Shown one piece after another: positions 9,386 to 17,637 of a DNA stretch of 64,000 bases (position 1 is the stretch's first letter; each line of letters starts with the position of its first letter). The DNA comes from Desulfobacteraceae bacterium (GTDB taxonomy: Bacteria; Desulfobacterota; Desulfobacteria; Desulfobacterales; Desulfobacteraceae). The notes beneath the pieces were generated by a model, which did not search any database, was not told where the DNA came from, and saw only the letters and a program-made list of their open reading frames with translations. The DNA lies in assembly GCA_004796375.1 (NCBI GenBank), contig QZLA01000306.1, positions 1 through 64,000 of the forward strand, in the 5' to 3' direction. A program made the translations under genes and the position numbers.

Positions 9386-10990
9386 TTAGGCATCCTTCTC
9401 CTTGATTTCACAATAATCCATATGGTCGCATACATGGTCGGCAAATCCCACACCCGCCTCCTCGTACAGGCTGTAAACCGCATTGATACCTTCCTTCTCT
9501 AAAAGAGGAATCTCGTCCATATATCGGACCGACGCGGTGATTTGCCCGTTGTATCCCTTTTTCTTCATCTGCTGGATGGCAAAAATGCTGGTCTTGGGAT
9601 CCGGCACTGCCAGCATCACCAGCTCGATCCGACTGGTTGTCGGTTCGATCCGCTCCCAGAAATCACTATCCCCGGCATCTCCGTATAAAACGGTTCGACC
9701 GAGCCTGCAGTTCGCGCTGACCTTTTCAATATTGAAATCAATACCGATAACGATGTCACCATGGCGCCGTTTCATTTCATCGTACGCACTTTTACCCACA
9801 CCTCCCATTCCGATAACCGCGATCCTGGCATCACCGGTCTCAATCGGTTTGTCATCCGGCAGGCGGTCCCTAGTCTCAAAGCGTTTTATTCTGCCGGATA
9901 GAAATGCATATATATTATGGGCTGCGTAATTGACTGGTGCGGCCATGATAAATGTCAGGGAAAGGGATATGGCGATGACCACGAGCCATTCATTACCGAC
10001 CCAGCCCTTTGACACCCCCAGGGAGCAGACGATCAGGCCGAACTCACTATAGTTTGACAAGTTGAATGACGCCAGCAGTGACGTTCTGGCACGCAGCCTG
10101 AATCTTGTGAGAATGAAAAAAAACAGCCCGGTTTTAAACGGCACGGCCAAAGACAGAAAAAAGGCCGTAACAGCGATTTCCGGCGTCAGGCTGCCTGAAA
10201 TACCGATATTTAAAAAGAAACCGATCAGGAACAGGTCTTTAAACCCCAGCAGCATGTCTGACAGTTCAGATGCTTTGGCATGCGGAGCCAGGAGCATTCC
10301 AAAAACCAGTGCTCCCAAATCTCCTTTCAATCCGACAAGTTCAAAACTGCTGTAACCGGTAACCGTCATAACAATGCCAAACAGCATCAACAGTTCCCCA
10401 TGGCCGCAGCGGGCCATGAATTTAGCTAAAACAGGCCGGATGGTCAGCATACCGGCAATCAAGGGCAGCGACCAGATGGATGGAATGGCGCCTTTGGACG
10501 CGGCCAGGAAAATGACCGCAATGATATCCTGCATGATCAGGATACCGATGGCAGTGACTGCATGGCGGGATGCGGTTTCCCGCTTCCCCTCGATCACTTT
10601 GATGGCAAAAACAGTGCTTGAGAAACTCAAGGCAAAGGCGATCAGTGCAGCCACCGGCCAGTTCAAATCGGCTAAAAAATAAATCCCGATACCGGAAATG
10701 CCCAGTGTCCACAAAAACACACTGAAAAAAACCATGGTAACCCCCATGTGAATCGTGGCACCGGCCCAAACTTCCGGTTTGATCAGGGTTTTTAATTTCA
10801 ATTTCAGACCAATGGTGAAAAGAAGCAGTGTCACACCGGCATCTGCAATGTTGTTGAGTATTTCTCCGCCTTCAATATTCAACCCGTTCAGGACAAATCC
10901 CGCGAGCAGATATCCGACCAATGGCGGCAGGCTGACTCTGCTGGCTGCAACACCAAAAACAAACGCGCCTAAAATCCAGAAAGGATCCAT
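9386..10990 (-). CDS. KefC/CPA2-type K+/H+ antiporter with NAD-binding domain
   Basis: Monovalent cation:proton antiporter-2 family protein. Start set at the ATG at 10990, seven bases after GGAG, giving 534 residues; an upstream in-frame start at 11029 lacks such a site. Residues 1-375 are about twelve helices of the Na+/H+ exchanger fold (PPLVGYLLAGFVLNGLNI, FALSFSSTVFAIKVIE, GLKGDLGALVFGMLLAP). Residues about 400-520 are a TrkA-N/RCK nucleotide-binding domain with glycine motif GMGGVGKSA. Such domains gate transport with NAD(H). It converges on the Mrp operon, making a Na+/K+/pH homeostasis block. Confidence 0.9.
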   Translation of the reverse strand: MDPFWILGAFVFGVAASRVSLPPLVGYLLAGFVLNGLNIEGGEILNNIADAGVTLLLFTIGLKLKLKTLIKPEVWAGATIHMGVTMVFFSVFLWTLGISGIGIYFLADLNWPVAALIAFALSFSSTVFAIKVIEGKRETASRHAVTAIGILIMQDIIAVIFLAASKGAIPSIWSLPLIAGMLTIRPVLAKFMARCGHGELLMLFGIVMTVTGYSSFELVGLKGDLGALVFGMLLAPHAKASELSDMLLGFKDLFLIGFFLNIGISGSLTPEIAVTAFFLSLAVPFKTGLFFFILTRFRLRARTSLLASFNLSNYSEFGLIVCSLGVSKGWVGNEWLVVIAISLSLTFIMAAPVNYAAHNIYAFLSGRIKRFETRDRLPDDKPIETGDARIAVIGMGGVGKSAYDEMKRRHGDIVIGIDFNIEKVSANCRLGRTVLYGDAGDSDFWERIEPTTSRIELVMLAVPDPKTSIFAIQQMKKKGYNGQITASVRYMDEIPLLEKEGINAVYSLYEEAGVGFADHVCDHMDYCEIKEKDA

Positions 10991-11047
10991 GTATAATCTC
11001 CAATGAAAACAAACGAGTATTTTCTGCAACCTTTTAACTGTTAAAGA

Positions 11048-11074
11048 AGTATAATCTTTTCATCACTTTTTCAA
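11048..11074 (-). promoter_or_regulatory. Possible promoter of the KefC-type gene
   Basis: On the minus strand TTGAAA (11074-11069) and TATACT (11053-11048) are separated by 15 bases, slightly short of ideal. About 60 bases separate it from the chosen start codon. Confidence 0.3.
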
Positions 11075-11125
11075 GTTGCGTTCATTTCGCCCTTTTCCCT
11101 GGGCATTTCCATTTCCCGGCAATGT

Positions 11126-11144
11126 TGTAGGTAATTCACCTACA
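11126..11144. promoter_or_regulatory. Perfect palindrome between the KefC-type gene and the permease
   Basis: TGTAGGT and ACCTACA arms, 5-base spacer AATTC, fully symmetric arms and no T-run. It lies in the divergent promoter region 128 bases before the permease start and 136 before the antiporter start. On the minus strand it begins GTAGGTGAA, identical over nine bases to the minus strand of the repeat at 275-299. Confidence 0.5.
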
Positions 11145-11271
11145 GCGATTTAAGGATATCCCACACAACAACTTGCTGGATTCACTGATTTACCCGCCCT
11201 GGTTTATCACATATGAAAAAGTTACATGTTTGATTCCGCACGTTAACACATCAAGCAAAAAGGAGAAAAAA

Positions 11272-12621
11272 ATGGCGATTCACAGAGACAACGGCGCTCC
11301 CCAGCCCGGGCTGAAGTGGGGCAAATTCACGAGCCGGATTCCAGGGGTCCATGTAGATTTTTCCCTGCCGGAAATCATCCAGGGCGGCCTGTTGACCACA
11401 GCCACCGGGGGTGTGGTGGCCGCATTGACCATGAAATTTTTCCAGGTGCCGTTTGAGGTGGCCTGGGCGGTTGTCCTGATCCAGCTGTTCTGGCTGTGGG
11501 TCGTTCCAACGGTGGTGTGCGGTGAACCCTATGCACCGGGGTGGATTACCCCGGCACTTCCGCTGGTCATGGCATTCTTGGGGAAATTTGAAGCTGGTGT
11601 GCCTGCCATCCAGGCCATGATGGCGGTGACGGTCTGCCTGTCCCTGATCTTCCTGTTTTTTGCCATCACCGGACTTGGCAGCCGTTTCTTTCAATGGGTT
11701 CCGGTGGAGCTTCGGGCAGCCATTATATTCGGCGGATCCATTGCGGCATTTAATGCGGAATTCGGCCGCATGGCCAAGATGCCCATTACCTTGCCGATTG
11801 TATGGGGTGTTGTCTTTTTACTGATGTTCTCCATCTGGTTTACAAAGGCCAAACAGAACAACCGGGCCCTGAACCTTGTCGGATCCATGGCCCTCCTGGT
11901 AGGATTCCTGGTTGCCGCGGTTGTCGGCCCGTTGACCGGCGAGCTCGCCTTTGATATCAAAATGGGATTCCACATCCCCCAGATCGCGGCCTATGTTAAA
12001 GCGGTGTCACCCTTCACCATCGGCTGGCCGGACATGGCCCTGTATGCCCAGGCGTTTCCCCTGGCATTGATGATCTACATCTTTGTTTTCGGCGATCTGG
12101 TTCTGGCCAATACATTGCTGGAACAGGCCGGCAAAGAGCGGTCAGATGAAACCATTGAACGGGATAATACCAAGAGCCATATCATCCTGTTTATCCGCAA
12201 CATGGGGCATCTGCTCACGGCAGGCCCGTTTATCCCGCTTCACGGCCCTATCTGGACCGGGGTTCATGTTTTTTTAACCGAGCGGTACAAATCCGGCAGG
12301 CAGAACCTGGACTCCATCTTTTCCGGCACATTTAACTGGTACTGGCCCGCCTTTATCCTGATCTTTCTTGTCCCTGTGGTCACCTTTATGAAACCCCTTC
12401 TGGCGGTGGCACTGTCTATCACCCTCATCCTGACCGGGTTTGCCTGTGCCTATATCGCGATTTCCATGGTCAAAACACCGGCCGCCCAGGGGTATGCCTT
12501 CTTTGTGGGCATGGTCATTGCCAAGTTCGGGCCGGCCTGGGGGCTTGGCGTCGGCGTGGGGCTTTACCTGCTGCTCCTGGTGCAGAGAATCCCGGGAATC
12601 TCAGCGCAGCCCCAGTCTTAA
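11272..12621 (+). CDS. Polytopic membrane transporter, substrate unknown
   Basis: 449 residues with about 11-12 hydrophobic helices and no other domain. The start is the ATG at 11272 after AAAGGAG; the longer frame from 11173 has no ribosome site. Glycine/proline-rich segments (GEPYAPGWITPALPLV; KFGPAWGLGVGVGLYLLLL) and overall layout recall the SLC23/SLC26 (NCS2) permease fold, but I cannot assign the family firmly. It is 81 bases upstream of an acyl-CoA ligase on the same strand, so it may import the carboxylic acid which that enzyme activates. This is inference from neighbourhood. Confidence 0.7.
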   Translation: MAIHRDNGAPQPGLKWGKFTSRIPGVHVDFSLPEIIQGGLLTTATGGVVAALTMKFFQVPFEVAWAVVLIQLFWLWVVPTVVCGEPYAPGWITPALPLVMAFLGKFEAGVPAIQAMMAVTVCLSLIFLFFAITGLGSRFFQWVPVELRAAIIFGGSIAAFNAEFGRMAKMPITLPIVWGVVFLLMFSIWFTKAKQNNRALNLVGSMALLVGFLVAAVVGPLTGELAFDIKMGFHIPQIAAYVKAVSPFTIGWPDMALYAQAFPLALMIYIFVFGDLVLANTLLEQAGKERSDETIERDNTKSHIILFIRNMGHLLTAGPFIPLHGPIWTGVHVFLTERYKSGRQNLDSIFSGTFNWYWPAFILIFLVPVVTFMKPLLAVALSITLILTGFACAYIAISMVKTPAAQGYAFFVGMVIAKFGPAWGLGVGVGLYLLLLVQRIPGISAQPQS

Positions 12622-12631
12622 AATAACATGT

Positions 12632-12673
12632 GATCCGGATACCCTTGAATTGAATCACCAGGATATCCGGATC
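12632..12673. repeat. Inverted repeat between permease and acyl-CoA ligase genes
   Basis: Perfect 10-base arms, GATCCGGATA (12632-12641) and TATCCGGATC (12664-12673), around a 22-base loop. There is no T-run. It may be an mRNA hairpin that separates expression or protects the upstream message, or an operator. Confidence 0.45.
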
Positions 12674-12705
12674 CAGGTAAGAACATTACAAATTTTGGAG
12701 GCATG

Positions 12706-14355
12706 ATGACAACCAGAACAATCCAACCCACGGCATCGGCATATAATTATCCTTTGCTGATCAAAAACATCCTCACCACCCCCATGATCTATTCCCCGGA
12801 TCAGAAAATCATTTACCGGGAGCAGCTGGAATATGATTACACCACCTTTGGCAAACGGGTGGAGAAATTGGCCAACATGCTCAAAAAACTGGGTGTAAAA
12901 CCCGGAGACACCGTGGCGGTCTTGGACTGGGACAGCCATCGGTACCTGGAATGCTTTTTTGCCGTACCCATGATGGGTGCCGTACTCCACACCGTCAATA
13001 TCCGGTTGACACCTGAACAGCTGATTTACACCATCAACCATGCAGAAGATGACATCATCCTGGTGAATGAGGATTTTCTCCCGCTGCTGGAATCGGTCAA
13101 GGACAAGTTTGAGACGGTCAAACATGTGGTCCTTATCTCTGAAAAGGATGTGCCGCCGGAATCTTCCATTGAATTTGCCGGTGAATATGAATCCCTGGTA
13201 AAGGCTGCTTCTGAAGGCTATGATTTCCCCGATTTCGATGAAAACACCATGGCCACGACATTCTACACCACCGGGACCACGGGCTTGCCTAAAGGGGTGT
13301 TTTTCAGCCACCGCCAGATCGTGCTCCACACCTACGGGGCCATGTCCGGGCTCTGCGCATATGAGTCCCAGGCCAATATCAATTCGTCAGATGTGTATAT
13401 GCCCATGACCCCCATGTTCCATGTCCATGCCTGGGGCATGCCCTATCTCATGACCATGCTCGGGGCAAAGCAGATCTATCCCGGCCGGTACGAGCCGGAA
13501 ATGCTGCTCAAACTGATCGTGGGTCAGAAGGTCACCTACTCCCATTGTGTGCCCACCATCCTCAACATGCTGGTCTCAAGTCCTGGCATTAAAAATATCG
13601 ATCTTTCCGGATGGAAGGTGATCATCGGCGGCTCGGCCCTGTCAAAGGGACTGTGCAAACAGGCCCTTGATCACGGCATCAATGTCTTTACCGGGTATGG
13701 CATGTCAGAAACCTGCCCGCTGCTGACCCTGGCCAATATCAAACCCCACCTCATGGAAAGTGATCCGGATGAGCAGGTCAGCATCCGCTGCAGGACCGGT
13801 CTGCCCGTCCCCAATGTCCAGCTTGAAATCGTGGATCTTGACGGCAACCCTGTGCCCCATGACGGCCAGAGCGCCGGTGAAGTCGTAGTCCGCTCCCCAT
13901 GGCTGACCCAGGGCTACATCAAGGATGAAGACAAAAGCGAGGAGCTGTGGAAAGACGGATGGCTCCACACCGGGGACATCGGTGTCATTGACTCTGAAGG
14001 GTATCTCAGGATCACGGACCGACTCAAAGATGTCATCAAGACAGGCGGAGAATGGATATCATCCCTTGAACTGGAGGACATTATCAGCCAGCATGAGGCG
14101 GTCAATGAAGTCGCGGTCGTGGGAATCAATGATGAAAAATGGGGGGAACGCCCGCTTGCCATCATCACCCTGAATGACGGCTTCAAGGATCAACTCTCTG
14201 ATACCGATATCCAGGACTTTTGCATGACCTTTGTTGAAAAGGGTGTGATCCCCAAATACGGGATCCCCTCAAAGATCATTCTGAACGGGGAAATCCCCAA
14301 GACAAGTGTGGGTAAAATCAGCAAAAAAGATATACGGGCACAGTACAGCGCTTAG
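12706..14355 (+). CDS. Acyl-CoA ligase (long/medium-chain type, AMP-forming)
   Basis: ANL-superfamily enzyme that activates a carboxylic acid with ATP and CoA. 549 residues from the second of two adjacent ATGs (12703, 12706); the second has the better spacing to GGAGG. The phosphate-loop motif TTFYTTGTTGLPKGV is near residue 183, the adenine motif GYGMSETCP near 330, the hinge and C-domain motif GWLHTGDIGVIDSEGYLRITDRLKD near 424-450, and the catalytic lysine lies in the terminal GKISKKDI. It follows a permease gene and is convergent with an exported protein and an SDR, suggesting a local acyl-CoA catabolic cluster. Confidence 0.9.
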   Translation: MTTRTIQPTASAYNYPLLIKNILTTPMIYSPDQKIIYREQLEYDYTTFGKRVEKLANMLKKLGVKPGDTVAVLDWDSHRYLECFFAVPMMGAVLHTVNIRLTPEQLIYTINHAEDDIILVNEDFLPLLESVKDKFETVKHVVLISEKDVPPESSIEFAGEYESLVKAASEGYDFPDFDENTMATTFYTTGTTGLPKGVFFSHRQIVLHTYGAMSGLCAYESQANINSSDVYMPMTPMFHVHAWGMPYLMTMLGAKQIYPGRYEPEMLLKLIVGQKVTYSHCVPTILNMLVSSPGIKNIDLSGWKVIIGGSALSKGLCKQALDHGINVFTGYGMSETCPLLTLANIKPHLMESDPDEQVSIRCRTGLPVPNVQLEIVDLDGNPVPHDGQSAGEVVVRSPWLTQGYIKDEDKSEELWKDGWLHTGDIGVIDSEGYLRITDRLKDVIKTGGEWISSLELEDIISQHEAVNEVAVVGINDEKWGERPLAIITLNDGFKDQLSDTDIQDFCMTFVEKGVIPKYGIPSKIILNGEIPKTSVGKISKKDIRAQYSA

Positions 14356-14367
14356 TCAAATGAATCA

Positions 14368-14409
14368 AAAAGCCCCGGGCTTTTCAGGTATCAAAAGCAC
14401 GGGGCTTTT
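14368..14409. terminator. Bidirectional terminator
   Basis: Ten-base stem AAAAGCCCCG / CGGGGCTTTT with a 22-base loop; A- and T-runs at the two ends serve both strands. It lies between the convergent acyl-CoA ligase and exported-protein genes. Confidence 0.8.
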
Positions 14410-14420
14410 ACGGTTTGCTT

Positions 14421-14900
14421 CTATTGGCTGGACAACTCTTTTTGAAGCTGGGCCGGGGACATGGTCCAGAAAGGGGTCCCGTCTGACGTGAGCCTCACCT
14501 TGAGCGTCTTGCTCTTGCCTTTAATCTTGGCCGCCATGATCACATCCTCGCCGTTGATTTCCGCATAAACACCGCGCAGCTTGATCTTGTCGCCTTTTCT
14601 GACGCCCACCTTTTCAGGCCGTTTATACCAGGCCGGACACACATGAACCACCATCTCATCCCCTTCCTCATCTTCGATCACCAGGCCCACTCCCGGTGAC
14701 ATTCCCGGCAGGGGCGTCACCTCGATCACATCCAGGACCTTGACCTTCATATCCTCCACATCGACGGCATTGTATAAACTGTTGTATTTATCACCAACGC
14801 CCCATCCACCCATGTCCTTATCTGCAGCGCCTGTGATGGTGACTGCGCCGAACAGGCAGCAGATCACCAGAACCAATATATGAATCGTATTTTTTTTCAT
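14421..14900 (-). CDS. Small exported protein, probable beta-rich fold
   Basis: 159 residues with a signal peptide (KK then a hydrophobic run to about residue 25, cut near ITGAAD) and a strong GGAGG ribosome site. The mature part alternates short strands (MKVKVLDVIEVTPLPG, GVGLVIEDEEGDEMVVHVCP, VRKGDKIKLRGVYAEINGEDVIMAAKI), which suggests an OB-like fold as in small periplasmic BOF-type proteins. No catalytic motif is visible. The end (TPFWTMSPAQLQKELSSQ) is not in the barrel. It is 55 bases downstream of an SDR gene on the same strand. Function unknown. Confidence 0.75.
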   Translation of the reverse strand: MKKNTIHILVLVICCLFGAVTITGAADKDMGGWGVGDKYNSLYNAVDVEDMKVKVLDVIEVTPLPGMSPGVGLVIEDEEGDEMVVHVCPAWYKRPEKVGVRKGDKIKLRGVYAEINGEDVIMAAKIKGKSKTLKVRLTSDGTPFWTMSPAQLQKELSSQ

Positions 14901-14955
14901 CTCTTCACCTCCTGTTTCTGCCTAAGATTATTCCTGGAATCGATCTTGTCAACTG

Positions 14956-15855
14956 TCATCGTCCTGTCAACGGACGGCCGAGCGCATAGATGAGTCCGCA
15001 ATGATCGTACGCTTGGGCCCCCTCGATGCTTGTAATTTCATCAAAGCGCTCCCGGACCTCTTCTGCAGCAATGGAACGCTGGGTATCCCCGATGCAAACC
15101 CCTTTGCCCGATACCATGGCCGACCGTGCAAACCACCCTGCGCTCATGGTAAAGATCAGCCCGGTCTCTTCATTTTCCCGGGAGCACAGAAAGGTAACCA
15201 GCGGGGTGTTGAATTCGGGCCGGATTCTTTTGGCCACCTCATCGGAAATGACACCCTTTGTCATGCCGGTATCTGCACTCGGTGCCACGGTATTCACCCT
15301 GATGTTATATTTATCCACCTCCAGCTTCAGGGTATTCATCATACCAATGATGCCCATCTTGGCAGCCCCGTAATTGGATTGACCGAAATTGCCATACATC
15401 CCGGATGAGGATGCCGTAAACACAACCCTGCCGTATCCGGCCGCCTTCATGACCTTGACTGCGGGCTGTGTCACACAAAACGTACCTTTGAGGTGAACCG
15501 AGATCACCTCATCCCATTCCTGCTCAGACATCTTTAAAAACGTCCGGTCCCGTAAAATCCCTGCATTGCAGATCAGGATGTCCACGGAACCAAAATGATC
15601 CAGTGCGGTCTGCACAATCTGCCTGCCGCCGGCCATGGTGGCCACCGAGTCGTATGATGCAACTGCATCACCGCCGTTGCTCCTGATCTCCGCCACCACC
15701 CGGTCGGCTGTTTTCCCCTTTTCCGGGTGCTCGCCAATGTCATTGACCACCACCTTTGCTCCCCGTTGTGCCAGATCCAGGGCATATGTCCTGCCGATAC
15801 CCTCGCCGGCCCCGGTGATGATGGCCACCTGATTCTCAAATTCTATGGGTTTCAT
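14956..15855 (-). CDS. Short-chain dehydrogenase, MFE-type 3-hydroxyacyl-CoA dehydrogenase-like
   Basis: NAD(P)-dependent SDR of 299 residues. TGAGEGIG at 14-21 binds the cofactor, NAG at 97-99 and the catalytic Y162-x3-K166 (SNYGAAK) are intact. The C-terminal extension after residue 215 (TFLCSRENEETGLIF...) resembles the hydroxyacyl-CoA dehydrogenase half of multifunctional enzyme type 2, including GWFARS. The likely reaction is oxidation of a 3-hydroxyacyl-CoA or similar alcohol in acyl-CoA catabolism, consistent with the convergent acyl-CoA ligase; the true substrate is not visible. Confidence 0.85.
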   Translation of the reverse strand: MKPIEFENQVAIITGAGEGIGRTYALDLAQRGAKVVVNDIGEHPEKGKTADRVVAEIRSNGGDAVASYDSVATMAGGRQIVQTALDHFGSVDILICNAGILRDRTFLKMSEQEWDEVISVHLKGTFCVTQPAVKVMKAAGYGRVVFTASSSGMYGNFGQSNYGAAKMGIIGMMNTLKLEVDKYNIRVNTVAPSADTGMTKGVISDEVAKRIRPEFNTPLVTFLCSRENEETGLIFTMSAGWFARSAMVSGKGVCIGDTQRSIAAEEVRERFDEITSIEGAQAYDHCGLIYALGRPLTGR

Positions 15856-16109
15856 TTTTAGCTCCAGTGTTTGCGATGCCCGTTACAATACGACTCATCA
15901 TGCGCCATATCTGAGAGGAATTCAATCACATTCAATATTTTATTACGATTGAAGGGTTTCACCATCCCACGCGCCAAAAAGAATGCGAATCTCGAAAAGA
16001 ATTTACAATTCAGCCTGATATTCTTATAGTCCCTAACCGGATTGATTATCCGCTACCACTTCCGGCTCGGGGGTGAGCGATGAAGCTATACACCTTATGA
16101 GGAATTGCC

Positions 16110-16748
16110 ATGCACCTGTTTATGTTTGATATCGATGACACCCTGGTCAATTCATCAGGGTTTGAAGATGAGTGCTTCACCCAGGCGATCAACCGTGTCA
16201 TAGACAAACCCATTGAAACGGATTGGTCAAAGTACAAGCATGCAACCGACACCGGGATTATCGATGAAATCATCCACACCTGGGGATACAGCCAGAGAAA
16301 GGATGAAATTGCCGAAAAAATCAAAAACGCGTTCATTAACAATATTAAGCAGCATTTATCCAAGTCCCCGGCAAACGAAATCCCCGGGGCCCGCAGCTTT
16401 TTGAGCTATCTCTCCGGCAGAAAGGATATATTGCTGTCAATTGCCACCGGCGGATGGGAAGAAACCGCTAAACTAAAACTTGATTCTGCCGGTATTGATT
16501 ATAAGAATATCCAATTTGCTTCAAGCTCAGATCACCACAGCCGTGTTGGGATTATGAGATGTGCCGAGAGAAAACACACAACTTCTGCCATCCTTTCTAA
16601 AACCTATTTTGGAGACGCGGTCTGGGACAAAAAAGCATCAAAAGAACTGGGGTACATGTTCATCCTGATCGGCAATAAGCTCCACAATGAAAAACGGATA
16701 GAAAATTTCGAAGATATTGATCAGGTCATGAAATTAACCGGGTTATGA
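16110..16748 (+). CDS. HAD-superfamily hydrolase (phosphatase)
   Basis: 212 residues. Motif I DIDDT has nucleophile D7 and acid D9; motif II is IATGGW near 112; motif IV is FGDAVWDKKA near 170, all in proper order. A helical cap lies between residues 18 and 85, as in beta-phosphoglucomutase/Gph-like enzymes. It probably dephosphorylates a small metabolite in the cytoplasm. It stands alone between an SDR gene transcribed the other way and a tRNA pair; the 254 bases upstream carry no gene that I can see. Confidence 0.85.
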   Translation: MHLFMFDIDDTLVNSSGFEDECFTQAINRVIDKPIETDWSKYKHATDTGIIDEIIHTWGYSQRKDEIAEKIKNAFINNIKQHLSKSPANEIPGARSFLSYLSGRKDILLSIATGGWEETAKLKLDSAGIDYKNIQFASSSDHHSRVGIMRCAERKHTTSAILSKTYFGDAVWDKKASKELGYMFILIGNKLHNEKRIENFEDIDQVMKLTGL

Positions 16749-16847
16749 TTTCCCTACTATAGGAAATTCGGCTCTATCAGGAAGAATGCCCTCCTCATGC
16801 CCGGCTTATAAATCATATTTCAGCATCTGGACCGCCACCAAAGCAAA

Positions 16848-16878
16848 AAGGGCTTTCAAGTTGTCCTTGAAAGCCCTT
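16848..16878 (-). terminator. Rho-independent terminator of the tRNA pair
   Basis: Stem AAGGGCTTTCAAG / CTTGAAAGCCCTT around a short loop; on the minus strand it is followed by a T-rich tract (CTTTTTGCTTT). It sits directly after tRNA-Asp. Confidence 0.75.
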
Positions 16879-16886
16879 CTCTATAG

Positions 16887-16964
16887 TGGCGGGAGTGACG
16901 AGACTCGAACTCGCGGCCTCTTGCGTGACAGGCAAGCGTTCTAACCAAACTGAACTACACCCCC
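16887..16964 (-). tRNA. tRNA-Asp (GTC)
   Basis: Minus-strand cloverleaf of 78 bases. The acceptor stem is GGGGGTG with CACTCCC, the anticodon loop contains GTC, the T-loop is GTTCGAG, and CCA is encoded. One G-U pair occurs in the acceptor stem. It follows tRNA-Val by 18 bases in the same transcription unit. Confidence 0.95.
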
Positions 16965-16982
16965 GTTGTCCGCATGTGGTGT

Positions 16983-17058
16983 TGGTGGGCGATGCAGGGC
17001 TTGAACCTGCGACTTCAACCTTGTAAGGGTTGCACTCTCCCAACTGAGTTAATCGCCC
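16983..17058 (-). tRNA. tRNA-Val (TAC)
   Basis: Minus-strand cloverleaf of 76 bases. The acceptor stem is GGGCGAT with ATCGCCC, the anticodon loop CTTACAA carries TAC, the T-loop is GTTCAAG, and CCA is encoded. First of a two-tRNA unit. Confidence 0.95.
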
Positions 17059-17202
17059 GAAAAACAAGAGACGTTATACCAGCATTAAAAAATGCTGTCA
17101 AGCAAAATATACGGGTTGCTTGAGATTTTTTGCTCTTGATAATCAGGACCAAATCACATATGTAAAAGAAACCGTTTTAACCTTATTACATGGGAGTTGG
17201 AA

Positions 17203-17595
17203 ATGAAAATTCTGGTGGGCTATAAAGGCACGAATGTGGGTAAGGATCTTCTGGATATTGCAGTCAAACACGCCAAGGCGTTTGACGGGGACGTGCAGAT
17301 TGTCACCTCCATGATCGGCGGTGATCAGGCCAAGGGAGAAACCATTGCTACGGCTGAGAGCAACCTGGAAAGTGCCAAGGCATACTGCGAGGACCAGGGC
17401 ATTAAAGTAGAGACCCACCTGCTGATCCGGGGAATGGAACCGGGTGAGGATATCCTTCAGTTTGCAAAGGAAATTAAAGCGGAAGAGATCATTATCGGAG
17501 TCAAGAGCAGATCAAAGGTGGGCAAGCTCCTGTTTGGATCTGCAGCACAGTTTGTCATTCTCAATGCTGAGATCCCGGTGGTCTCGGTCAAATAA
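17203..17595 (+). CDS. Single-domain universal stress protein
   Basis: 130 residues. The ATG at 17203 follows GGGAG by six bases; a TTG at 17197 is a poorer start. One UspA fold with ATP-binding pattern G-x2-...-G-x9-G-S (GVKSRSKVGKLLFGSAAQFV) near residues 100-120. Third Usp gene in the window, convergent with lon. Confidence 0.9.
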   Translation: MKILVGYKGTNVGKDLLDIAVKHAKAFDGDVQIVTSMIGGDQAKGETIATAESNLESAKAYCEDQGIKVETHLLIRGMEPGEDILQFAKEIKAEEIIIGVKSRSKVGKLLFGSAAQFVILNAEIPVVSVK

Positions 17596-17605
17596 CGCAT
17601 CTTTC

Positions 17606-17637
17606 CTGCACTGGTGCCGTAAAGGGCATCAGTGCAG
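17606..17637. terminator. Hairpin between usp and lon
   Basis: CTGCACTG-G-TGCC pairs with GGCA-T-CAGTGCAG around a loop of about six bases. It overlaps the lon stop codon. There is no clear T-run on either strand, so termination is possible but not certain. Confidence 0.45.

Noticed and set aside
16887-17058. tRNA-associated integration site
   Set aside because: No repeated tRNA 3' end, integrase or foreign-looking genes near the tRNA-Asp/Val pair.
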